From Muribaculaceae bacterium (GTDB taxonomy: Bacteria; Bacteroidota; Bacteroidia; Bacteroidales; Muribaculaceae): a stretch of 64,000 nt of DNA. The stretch covers positions 169,870-233,869 of the forward strand of contig JAFQSX010000004.1 of the NCBI GenBank assembly GCA_017409345.1. Direction: 5' to 3'. Of this stretch, positions 25,483-35,100 are shown one piece after another. Made by a program: the position numbers and the translations under genes. Numbering within the stretch: position 1 is the stretch's first letter; every line of letters begins with the position of its first letter. Under the pieces are notes generated by a model. The model was not told the DNA's origin. It worked only from the letters and a program-made list of their open reading frames with translations, and searched no databases.

Positions 25483-28407
25483 ATGACTAAGACTTTAAAA
25501 CTATTACTATTGTCAATATTCGTTTTTAGCATTAACTCTTGTGATGATGAGTTTGTTAATATTTATGGGAACTCACGAGTGGAAAAATTTGATTCTCACC
25601 ATTTGAGTGTATTTCGCATACCGCATATATGCTCAACATCTGTCGTTGACAGCGATGTTGACATTATACAAATTAATGGTTATTACGTCGGCCGGCTCCA
25701 TGCCAATATTACACCGGTTAACGACGCAGAGTCGGAAATAGGATTGACAATTCCTATTGAAGCAACTATCCCCGATGGCTCTTATGTAATCAAGGTTGAT
25801 TCAATCTCCAACCGTTACATTGCCCAAATTGAGGATCAATTAATTGTTATCAAAGAGATTAACAACGGTGTTTATTCTGAATATATCGGTTCTCGCTTTA
25901 CCGATGGCTCCAGAAATAATCCATTCATGATTAATAGCAACGACAAATTCAATAAATTCATTTTTGCCCTTAGTAAAGACGAATATCATGGTGCCGGTTT
26001 TTATTTCAAGCAAACTGCTTCTTTTCAATGGTCAAACGATGAACAAAATGATGGAGAAGGATTAGCGTCACAATATTTTGCCGGCAATTACAATGGCGAT
26101 GACTTCTACTTAAGTGATGTTGTAATTAATGGTAAAAATGAAGCAGGAATTTTCAAGCAATTAATAAATGGAGCAACAATTTCAAATCTGAAAATAAACA
26201 ACATTAGCATTAGCAATGGAGAGAATTTAGGTGCAATAGCCGGCTTTGCTAAAAATACGGTAAAATTAAGTCACATTAATATATCCGGGAATATCTCAGG
26301 AAGTAATAACATTGGTGGGCTTATCGGAAGTTGTGCATATGGCTATATTTATATGGATAATATAAATATGGGTGCATCTATTTCCGGAACCAAAAACATT
26401 GGAGGAGCCATAGGTTATCTAAATTGCTATTGTTCTGTAGATAAATTTACGACAAAAAGTAGTTTTAGGGTAGGAAGTGTAAATGCTTCAGTTTCAAATA
26501 ATGCCGAAAATGTAGGTGGAGTTATTGGGTTAATTGACAACCATGAATTTAATATTACAAACACCGAAGTTCTGCACACATCATCAATCGATGACAATGC
26601 TCAGGTCATTACCGGGAATTGTAACGTGGGTGGATTAATCGGCAATATATTGTATTTATGGGAACCTCAAAGCTCCATTGATAATTGTCGAGTAATATCT
26701 CCTCTAAATGCCAATAATTATGGTGGTGGATTTATAGGTTATGCCGATATTGCACATAAACTTTCAATCACTAACAGCCAGTCATGTATAATTACTAAAC
26801 AAGGAAACTATATAGGAGGATTTATTGGCTACCTCAAATATTATAACGATAACGATGACTTGCTTACATTCAGCAACAACAAAGTTGTTGCAAGCGATAA
26901 CAGTGAAATTCAAATTAAAGGAGGAGATTATGTAGGAGGACTATTCGGCTATGTAAACGCAAAATCCCTATCATTGAAAGGCGAGAATTATATTATGGCT
27001 CCAATATCAGGGAACTCCCACGTTGGTGGTTTGGCGGGAGAAATCGAAGAAACAATTTTTAATATTGGCACTCCATTATATGGCAAATCAAGCACTCAAA
27101 TATCAGGATTACCAATCGAAGCCAACTCCATTGTAGGTGGGATTGTGGGATATATGGAGTCATCAACCCTAAAAGGGACTCAATCATTATATCCAACTTC
27201 GGGAATAAATCATTTTGATGACAGCAAAGCATCTGTTATTTGCACAGTTAAAGGCGAAGGTGACAAAGTAGGTGGAGCTGTAGGCTATGCCTATAAATCG
27301 GAAATTGAAGGCCTCGCAGTGAAAGCTACTGTTTCTAACTCAGGAGGAATATACACAGGAGGAATTGTAGGATATTTCGACGATGGAGATCTCGCCGTAA
27401 AGTCATGCTCTTTTTCAGGCATCATAACCGGCAACGATTATACCGGAGGTATTGTCGGCGAAATCAACAAACTCGGACAAATCACCCAATGTGTTAACTA
27501 TGGTGAAATTACCGGTGGACAAAAGACCGGTGGCATCTGTGGAAAAATCAACAATTCAGAAGATGAGCCATGGATTAACGAATGTGCCAATGTAGGGCCC
27601 GTTTCAGGCAAGCATTTTGTAGGGGGTATTGTTGGATACATCTCTGCCGATGGTGAAGGCAAAGACTGGACTAAAATTGCCCGAAGCGGAAATTACGGCA
27701 ACATCACAGCCTCAAGTAGTGATTGGGGGTGTGTAGGAGGCATTGTTGGCAAATGCGATTCCGACAAAATCAGAGTAAACCATTGTGCAAATCATGGAAC
27801 AATTACCGGGAATGGTTATTTCAAAGGGATTGGAGGCATTGCAGGCTCTCTTGGGCAAGATGCCGACGGATTAGAAGAATATGACAATGTCCATGTATAT
27901 AATTGTGCTAATACAGGGACTATTGTTTCAGACCGTTCTTCGAGTGCTCACATGGGGGGGATTGTTGGATATATGGAAGAAGGGAAATGTTTAGCCGAAG
28001 ATTCTCATGTTGAATCATGCTATAATTGTGGCAGTGTTGGTCCTGCAAAAGATGCCACGCATGGTGGCATAATCGGTCATTGCGACTATTATGTTGCATT
28101 GGAATATTGCATAAATTATGGCAATACTCATGACGCCGGAGAATCAATGATAGGAACAGTTGTAACGGGAGGCGTTGTTTATAATAACAACCTATATCAT
28201 CTTAGTGGAACCGGAGACCACTCCGGTCATAGTTGGAGTTCTACATCTTTTTTCGAAGACCAGATGAGCTCACTATCCACATTTGAAGGTTATAGTAGTG
28301 AAGATTGGGTTGTTGATCAGCAATTAAACATGCAAGGCAGTGGTGAAAGTTCTAAATCAAGAGTTATTCTCAAAGATTGCCCGTTCCAAAACATTGTTTA
28401 CAAATAA
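25483..28407 (+). CDS. Surface lipoprotein with GLUG repeats (paralogue)
   Basis: A 974-residue lipoprotein with lipobox SINSC followed by Asp-Asp-Glu, again the acidic signature of surface export. From about residue 220 to 900 it is a long series of GLUG-type repeats (IGGLIG, VGGVIG, TGGIVG and similar) with Asn, Ser and Cys-rich turns, predicted as one continuous beta helix. It lacks the hydrophobic insert of its neighbour. The two genes are co-transcribed and end at a strong terminator. A role in binding host or bacterial surfaces is likely from the family, but the ligand is not known. Confidence 0.75.
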   Translation: MTKTLKLLLLSIFVFSINSCDDEFVNIYGNSRVEKFDSHHLSVFRIPHICSTSVVDSDVDIIQINGYYVGRLHANITPVNDAESEIGLTIPIEATIPDGSYVIKVDSISNRYIAQIEDQLIVIKEINNGVYSEYIGSRFTDGSRNNPFMINSNDKFNKFIFALSKDEYHGAGFYFKQTASFQWSNDEQNDGEGLASQYFAGNYNGDDFYLSDVVINGKNEAGIFKQLINGATISNLKINNISISNGENLGAIAGFAKNTVKLSHINISGNISGSNNIGGLIGSCAYGYIYMDNINMGASISGTKNIGGAIGYLNCYCSVDKFTTKSSFRVGSVNASVSNNAENVGGVIGLIDNHEFNITNTEVLHTSSIDDNAQVITGNCNVGGLIGNILYLWEPQSSIDNCRVISPLNANNYGGGFIGYADIAHKLSITNSQSCIITKQGNYIGGFIGYLKYYNDNDDLLTFSNNKVVASDNSEIQIKGGDYVGGLFGYVNAKSLSLKGENYIMAPISGNSHVGGLAGEIEETIFNIGTPLYGKSSTQISGLPIEANSIVGGIVGYMESSTLKGTQSLYPTSGINHFDDSKASVICTVKGEGDKVGGAVGYAYKSEIEGLAVKATVSNSGGIYTGGIVGYFDDGDLAVKSCSFSGIITGNDYTGGIVGEINKLGQITQCVNYGEITGGQKTGGICGKINNSEDEPWINECANVGPVSGKHFVGGIVGYISADGEGKDWTKIARSGNYGNITASSSDWGCVGGIVGKCDSDKIRVNHCANHGTITGNGYFKGIGGIAGSLGQDADGLEEYDNVHVYNCANTGTIVSDRSSSAHMGGIVGYMEEGKCLAEDSHVESCYNCGSVGPAKDATHGGIIGHCDYYVALEYCINYGNTHDAGESMIGTVVTGGVVYNNNLYHLSGTGDHSGHSWSSTSFFEDQMSSLSTFEGYSSEDWVVDQQLNMQGSGESSKSRVILKDCPFQNIVYK

Positions 28408-28427
28408 TCCCAAATAAAATCATTACG

Positions 28428-28460
28428 AGTGGCAGCGAATTATTCGTTGCCACTTTTTTG
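28428..28460 (+). terminator. Terminator after the GLUG pair
   Basis: A 12-bp stem AGTGGCAGCGAA/TTCGTTGCCACT with one G-T wobble, followed by TTTTTT. Confidence 0.85.
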
Positions 28461-28583
28461 TTTTATTAGTAATTATGACTAATTTTGTGATAGTATATAC
28501 TAACACAAATTACACCTTTAAAGCATATACGATTCAGTAAAGTTATACTTAGCATTTATTTTCAAACCTTAAATATTGAAAAT

Positions 28584-30455
28584 ATGGAACAAGATTACAA
28601 CGCGATTATCGACCAAAAAGTCGCAGATATGATGGACGCGATTAAACGTCGCACCGAGCCCGAGGATATGCAACGCATAAAAGATGCGTTTGAATTAGCT
28701 CGCGAAGCACACAAAACTCAATTCCGCAAATCGGGCGAGCCCTATATCCTCCACCCCATTGCCGTAGCTCGCATTGTGGCCGAGGAATTAGAGCTTGGCG
28801 CCAACCCCATCATCGCGGCATTTCTTCATGATGTGGTTGAAGATACCGACTTCACTCTCGATGATATTCGCAAACGTTTTGGCGACGATGTAGCATTTCT
28901 TGTAGGAGTTGTCACTAAGAAGAAAAAAGACCGTTACGAGCGTTCGAAACAAGTCGACAACTATCAACAAATTCTTGAATCGGTGCAATTTGATGTGAGA
29001 GCATTGCTCATTAAACTTGCCGACCGCTTGCATAATATGCGCACGCTCGACAGCATGCGTCCCGACAAGCAAATGAAGATTGCAGGAGAAACCGACTATT
29101 TCTATGCCCCGCTTGCCAATCGTTTAGGGTTATATCATGTGAAGAGCGAATTGGAAAACCTATCGTTCCGTTATCGCTGTCCGCAAGAATATGCCGAGAT
29201 TGAGGCTCTACTCGCCGAAGAAAAAGAAAGTATCAAAGAGATGACCAAGACATTCCTATCGCGTATTTCCGAGGTATTCACCCGCGAAGGGATAAAGGCC
29301 CGCACCGAAATGCGTTTCCGCCCACCTTTCAGCATTTGGCGCAAGATGAAAAATAAAGGGTGCGATTTCTCTCATGTAACAGGAAAACATTATATCCGTA
29401 TCATATATCCCAATATGACTCAACTATCTGAAAAAGACATGAGTCTTCGCATATATTCAGTGCTTACCGATGTATTTAAAGAGCGTCCCGGTAGTGTTGC
29501 CAATTATATAAATGCTCCAAAAGAAAACGGATATCAAAGTTTTCATGTAAAGTTACTCTCTCCAAGAGGAAAATGGGAAGAAATTCACATTTCATCAGAA
29601 CGAATGGTGCGCAATTCCAGACTAGGATGTACTGCCGAACGCTCTGAAAAAAATATAAAAGCATGGCTTGATAAATTCCGTGAAATTCTAAAAGATATTG
29701 CACACCATAGCAATGAAATAGACTTTATGGAAGGTGTCACTTCTTCATTCTATAATGATGACATCATGGTATTTACCCCTAAAGGGAAAGCCATTATTCT
29801 CCCCAAAAATGCCACTGCCCTTGACTTTGCCTACGAAATTCATAGCCAAGTGGGGCAACATGCTAAATATGCCCGCATAAACGGAAGATTGTCGTCGGTA
29901 AAAACCGTGCTACAACGAGGCGACTGCATAGAAATAGGCACTAACGAAAAGGTTAATCCAAAACCCGATTGGCTTGATCATGTTCTCACATATAAAGCTA
30001 AAAAACAAATCCGCACATTCCTCTCTCATCAAAAACGCGTAAAATATATTCTTTGCCCTAATTGCCACCCCATTCCGGGCGAAGAGGTTATCGGTTTTAA
30101 GAGTTCACGAGGGGAAGTTACACTCCACAAACGTAACTGTAAAAGTGCCATCAGCATGGCTTCGCAACAAGGAGATTCTATTGTAGCAGTAAACTTTGAG
30201 GAAGATCCTGAATTTCTTTATCCAGTAAGATTGATGATCCGAGGCATTGACCGCTATCATTTGCTCAGCGACTTGGTTGATTGCATCACCGAACGTCAAC
30301 GACTATCGATGACCGAACTCTCGACCAACACCATCGACAACATAGCCGAATGTACCATCGACTTCGCAATCCACTCGGTGAAAGAACTTAACGAAACTAT
30401 CGAAAGCATCAATGCGATTGACGGAATCGACGAGGTTTACCGCGTAGAAATCTAA
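28584..30455 (+). CDS. RelA/SpoT family protein with degenerate synthetase domain
   Basis: 623 residues, domain order HD hydrolase, synthetase-like, TGS, zinc-finger-like, ACT. The hydrolase site is intact: H57 in ILHP, H82-D83 in FLHDVVEDT, and D147 in LADRLHNMRTL. The synthetase region (about 240-360) is worn: the catalytic Asp of the DxxAxR motif aligns with Gly267 (GKHYIR), EVQIRT reads EEIHIS, and the AExGxAAHWxYK motif is absent. NGYQSFH is kept. The TGS domain (VFTPKG...ATALDFAYEIH) and a final ACT domain are present. I infer a mainly (p)ppGpp-hydrolysing enzyme; a second Rel protein elsewhere would be the synthetase. Confidence 0.88.
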   Translation: MEQDYNAIIDQKVADMMDAIKRRTEPEDMQRIKDAFELAREAHKTQFRKSGEPYILHPIAVARIVAEELELGANPIIAAFLHDVVEDTDFTLDDIRKRFGDDVAFLVGVVTKKKKDRYERSKQVDNYQQILESVQFDVRALLIKLADRLHNMRTLDSMRPDKQMKIAGETDYFYAPLANRLGLYHVKSELENLSFRYRCPQEYAEIEALLAEEKESIKEMTKTFLSRISEVFTREGIKARTEMRFRPPFSIWRKMKNKGCDFSHVTGKHYIRIIYPNMTQLSEKDMSLRIYSVLTDVFKERPGSVANYINAPKENGYQSFHVKLLSPRGKWEEIHISSERMVRNSRLGCTAERSEKNIKAWLDKFREILKDIAHHSNEIDFMEGVTSSFYNDDIMVFTPKGKAIILPKNATALDFAYEIHSQVGQHAKYARINGRLSSVKTVLQRGDCIEIGTNEKVNPKPDWLDHVLTYKAKKQIRTFLSHQKRVKYILCPNCHPIPGEEVIGFKSSRGEVTLHKRNCKSAISMASQQGDSIVAVNFEEDPEFLYPVRLMIRGIDRYHLLSDLVDCITERQRLSMTELSTNTIDNIAECTIDFAIHSVKELNETIESINAIDGIDEVYRVEI

Positions 30456-30527
30456 TTATTTTGCATCGACAATGCGTTCAAATCCTACTTTTAAGGCTAT
30501 TCAGAGATGATTTTGGAAAAATTTCCA

Positions 30528-30535
30528 TACCTTTG
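30528..30535 (+). promoter_or_regulatory. -7 box of the serine hydrolase gene
   Basis: TACCTTTG, 22 bases before the ATG at 30558. It supports that start over the upstream ATG at 30507. Confidence 0.55.
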
Positions 30536-30557
30536 CAGAAAATTTAGACGAACTTAT

Positions 30558-31829
30558 ATGAAACAATATATATTGATTTTAATTGGAATATTGTGCTTAC
30601 AGTCGTGTGTACTCACAAAAGGAATCAAATATGGAAATGCATCAGTTGATGATTATACGATATTTGATCAAGACACGGTTCACAAAGGTACTAATTCATA
30701 CAATTTCCACGAGAAACGACAGAACATCAATTTGGTAGATACTCTTAAGTTTGAAATTTATCGTTCTAAAGCCGACACTCTTCTCAACTTAACACTCCGA
30801 GATGCGATGGACCATTATGATGTACCATCTGCTGCAATTATCATTCAGAACGACACTATCCTTTTTGAGCATTATAGTGGCGGTTGGGACAGAGATAGCC
30901 AATCCTGCATTTTTTCGGTTACAAAAACTGTTACAAGCTTACTCTGTGGCATAGCCCTTAAAGATGGTTATATAAAGAGTTTAAGTGACCCTGTAACAGA
31001 ATATATTACTGAACTCAAAGATGCAGATCCAATGTTCTCTCAACTTAAGATTAATCATTTGCTTGATATGACTGCGGGGCTCAAATTCAATGAAGATTAT
31101 AGTTGGAATCCATTTTCAAAAATGGCTAAGCTATATATGGGAAACAACACTCTTAAAGTCCTGAAAAGTCTAAAATTTACTAACACTCCTGGTGAAAACT
31201 TTTCATACGACTCTGCCACCACAGCAATACTTGGAATTGTTATCGAGAGAGCAACCGGAAAACCATATGCACAATACCTATCAAAAAAGGTGTGGCAACC
31301 ATTAGGAATGGAGTGTGATGCACTAATTGGACTTGACAGTAAAAAGAGTCATACTGCTAAAAGTTTCGCTGGCTTAACTACGAATGTTAGAGATTTAGCA
31401 AAGATTGGCAAGTTGTTTTTAAATAAAGGTATTTGCGATGGAGTACAAATTGTTGACTCTGCCTTCGTAAAACGCTGTTTAAGTACACATACTGCAGGTA
31501 TATCAGGCAAAGTTCAACGCGAGTATTCATATTCATGGTATTGGGGGATTGCCGATGAAGTAGGTGGCAAACGCAAATTTTTCAATACTCTTGAAGAATT
31601 AGAGCAATATTATAAGAATCACCCTGAGAAGAAGGTTTATCAAATAAAGAAAAACCTAAATAATGGTTATTTTGCGGTATTGCATAATGGAGGTTTCTGG
31701 GGTTATGGACTCTATGGTCAGGTACTATATGTGAACCCAAGCAAAAATATGATTGCAGTATATCTTGGAGCAGACAGACTTAAAGATTTTAGTATACTCT
31801 TTGATCAACTCAGCATTTATTTAGACTAA
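30558..31829 (+). CDS. Beta-lactamase-fold serine hydrolase lipoprotein
   Basis: About 423 residues from the ATG at 30558. The signal ends in a lipobox (CLQSC) with Val-Leu after the cysteine, so it is likely periplasm-facing. The class C beta-lactamase / S12 peptidase fold is shown by the nucleophile motif SVTK (in IFSVTKTVTSLLCG), the Tyr motif YDSATTAILG where most members have YxN, and a late HNGGFWGYG strand in the KTG position. Such proteins hydrolyse peptides or esters of cell-wall type; resistance is not implied. The 3' end abuts the stump of an S41 peptidase gene, a sign of past rearrangement. Confidence 0.82.
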   Translation: MKQYILILIGILCLQSCVLTKGIKYGNASVDDYTIFDQDTVHKGTNSYNFHEKRQNINLVDTLKFEIYRSKADTLLNLTLRDAMDHYDVPSAAIIIQNDTILFEHYSGGWDRDSQSCIFSVTKTVTSLLCGIALKDGYIKSLSDPVTEYITELKDADPMFSQLKINHLLDMTAGLKFNEDYSWNPFSKMAKLYMGNNTLKVLKSLKFTNTPGENFSYDSATTAILGIVIERATGKPYAQYLSKKVWQPLGMECDALIGLDSKKSHTAKSFAGLTTNVRDLAKIGKLFLNKGICDGVQIVDSAFVKRCLSTHTAGISGKVQREYSYSWYWGIADEVGGKRKFFNTLEELEQYYKNHPEKKVYQIKKNLNNGYFAVLHNGGFWGYGLYGQVLYVNPSKNMIAVYLGADRLKDFSILFDQLSIYLD

Positions 31830-32057
31830 CCGAGAAAAAACTGCTGGCGATATAGGGTGTGCTCCTAAGAATTTCACCTCAAAATATGGTATTTGGTTCA
31901 GAATTCCTACTCGTGATCCACACTTCTCTCCTAAAGGCTTTCCTATGGAAGGAGTAAGTATTGAACCGCACCATGAGGTCAAACAAACGGTTATAGACTT
32001 TTTTACGATAAAGACACCGCCATAGAATATGTATTGAATAAATTGATTTATAATTAA
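31825..32057 (+). pseudogene. C-terminal remnant of an S41 (C-terminal processing) peptidase
   Basis: A reading frame starting inside the serine-hydrolase stop codon encodes about 65 residues including TAGDIGCAPKNF and FSPKGFPMEGVSIEPHHEVK, typical of the C-terminal end of S41 peptidases. The frame is broken in a run of six T near 32000. One frame over it resumes as YDKDTAIEYVLNKL, which is the expected ending. One missing T explains the break. No S41 catalytic region is present upstream, so this is a truncated, frameshifted fragment left by recombination. Confidence 0.65.
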
Positions 32058-32088
32058 TAAAGAATAACAGGATTAAGGGCTTAAATAG

Positions 32089-32126
32089 AGAATACGAGAC
32101 TCATTGCGAATCTCGTATTCTTTATT
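32089..32126 (+). terminator. Terminator after the S41 remnant
   Basis: An 11-bp perfect stem AGAATACGAGA/TCTCGTATTCT (32089-32099 with 32111-32121), then TTATTT. Confidence 0.75.
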
Positions 32127-32160
32127 TACGGGACTATCCATAATTTTGTGTAAATAGAGA

Positions 32161-32189
32161 TTACAGGGTTCAAAAAACGAACTCTGTAA
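32161..32189 (-). terminator. Hairpin just after the RT-HD gene
   Basis: An 11-bp stem (TTACAGGGTTC with GAACTCTGTAA, one wobble) lies 4 bases past the RT stop. It lacks a clear T tract on the minus strand, so it may be a weak terminator or a structured 3' end. Confidence 0.45.
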
Positions 32190-32192
32190 ATT

Positions 32193-35100
32193 TTATTCCT
32201 CTAGAAAGTCTTGAACACTATCAAACATATCTGCATCTAACCTTATTTCATCACGATAGTAAATAATAAAGTTAATATTTGTCTTTAACAACGAATTATT
32301 TACCGAATAGAGATAATCATTCAGTGCAATTAATTCTTTGATTAACCAGTCATGCTTCCGCATCATCCAACGACAGATTATAGTACAACATTCTTCTGGA
32401 CACTCATCTAAAGAATCTAAACCACCTACAATTCTAATATGAAGGCAGTCATCCTTCTTTTCGCTTTCTTCTAACTTACACCCATTACATTTCTTTGTAT
32501 TTTTAGACACAGTCAATTGCTTCACATTCAAATGTAGTTCTATGTTTATTTTCTCGGTAATAGGTTTGTCACCCATTTCAGCATTTTCATCGGTGGGATA
32601 ATCTGTTTTTAGTACTATTTTATCTGTCACCAGATGTGATATCCAATGAAACTTTGATGTGGGTGACAAATTTCTCAAATTTTGTTTTAACAAATGATAG
32701 TTTACTCTATCATTCGCCACATCTAGTAAATCAGCCAATCTGATGAGAATCATCAAATATTTCAAACTTACAGTATCATCTTGAGCCCTAGATTTTAGGC
32801 CATAAACATCCATTACATCATATCCATGGCTCTCTGATACTTTAGCCACAAAAGACAATAACGTCGGCTCTAAATAGTTTAATAAAGAATTTGATCGTTC
32901 ACGAATAAACTTGGCACTATCCTTGGCATGGTTATCTCTAACCAAAGCCTCAAAATACCCATACACTTCATTGAACACCTTGATTAAGAAATTACCCGCA
33001 TCTTTATAACGAGAGTCCTTTTTACCAGTATAGTCTATCGAATCAAATTTTTTGACCTCATTTTGCATTTGGCTCATTAAGTCTGAAATCAAAGTCATAT
33101 TCTTTCCATTTTCAGAACTTAACCTACCCAAATCTGGATGAATAACCATACTGATGTCGTGCAAATAGCACGCCAAAAAAAGAATATAATAGTCCACATT
33201 CTTTAGTGCAAAATAGTCTATTCTATTCGTTAGTTCTAACGATTTTGTGATAAGAGTTACTGCATGCTCTTCATTATGGAGCGTATATGAATTTAAAAAT
33301 TTAGAACCATTGTACCACAATCCTTTTGTAAGTCGATGGGTCACAATCAACGAATCCACCCATTCAGGATTACGTACATTCTTGATGAAGATATTCAATA
33401 CTTCAAGCACTCCAATATCAATTCCCATTTGGTTGGAGATGTCTTTTTCATTGATATGTTCTACAAACTCTTCAAATCGCTCTAAATTAAAGTTTTTATT
33501 CCTTAAATAGGCTAATATTCTAAGTTCTACGTACTTAAATCGTCTGGCATTCCTTTTTGATAATGCCAGAGAATCCGAAGGAATTACATCTATGATTTCT
33601 GAATAAAAGACATTCAATATCTTACGCTGATATTCTGTAGAGGCTTTCATCACAAATTTTGTAAATTGTGCCTCTTCAAAACCTTGGTTCTGCATTTTGT
33701 TTATGGATTCCTTGGTTTCTGTGTCTTTGTCCTCCCTCTTTACAATAGACATAAATCCCCGCAACTTGTCCAATTGCTTGTCAGAATCCATAATACATTT
33801 TAGCCCATTAAAGTTCTCTCTGGCCCATCGTATCAGCGAAACATAAGAATCCTGGGGCATCGTTTTTATTATACAAGATGTCTCAACGTCCTTAGCATAG
33901 AACAAGGAATCTTGTTTCCCTTGTATATTTACATTACATTTAGAAAGTAACTGTTTTTCAAATTCAATTATCTTCTCCTTGAAATCATTAGCCTCTTCTT
34001 TCCTAAGATTTTGGATAATAAGACGATATTCCGTTTGGAAGATATCCTCTTCATACTGTTCGAAAAATTTCTCGGGATCAGTAGCTTTCTCTAAGAAACG
34101 TTCTCTGAAGTCGTTTAAATTCGGTTCTCCTTCTTCTCTGATTTTCAATAGTCGATTGCGATAAAGGAAGTACTTCTTAAACCTTCGCAAAAGTTTAAGT
34201 TTAGAAGCGAGCACATCACCGTTCTTTCCTTCTTTTTTTGCTTTATCTTGTTTATCAACCAGTTTGCCTATCTCTCGAGAAACAACTTTGTCAAGAGCTT
34301 CCAATTTCTTTAGAGACACATAATCGTCTATCTCATCCAAATTATACGATAGATCCGAATTCATGTATGTTTCCCGAGATATATTTGCTATTGGCCCATA
34401 TTGGTTGTCTGCATCATCTATATGAATAAAGGTACTTTTCCCTTTTTCGTGGAATTTTATTGTGTAATCTAATTTGTTTTGAAAAGCTAGATAGCCTTCA
34501 TCGATATAATTACTTATTGTGCTTTTATCATTTTTAGCTTTTTCACATTCCTCTTTTAAGCCATCATTAAGTACATCTATTCTTTTCTTAAACTGATCTT
34601 CATCCAATTCAGACTGTATATATATTACTGAGTCATCAACATAGAAATAGGCATCTCCTTTAAAGGTCTTGTCTTGCATCAATAGCCGTTTAACTTCAAT
34701 CATGCAGAGGTTACCAAAAAAGTATGACTGAGGTAATCCCTGTGGTATTCCATAGTTCATATATTGATTTGCACAGGATAACTCAGTGTCTTTAGGATAG
34801 TAATACTGTTTCCATGGTTCTATATTGTTTTTTGATATGTTGAAATATGACAGTTTGGCTACAGCTATACCAAGTGTCTCCTTATCGTCCTCATAAGTTT
34901 TCGATAGTTTACTTGTGATGTAGTCATATAGCATCTTAGGAGATATTGATGGATAGAAATTCTTTATATCCAAACTTACTTCTGTCAGATAGTTATGGCT
35001 CTTTTGGTATGCCCTACAATGTTCTATAATCTCATCGGTATACTCTTTGTATTTTGTCTGCCACTTGTGAAATAAATACTGAACATTCGTACTAGGAATA

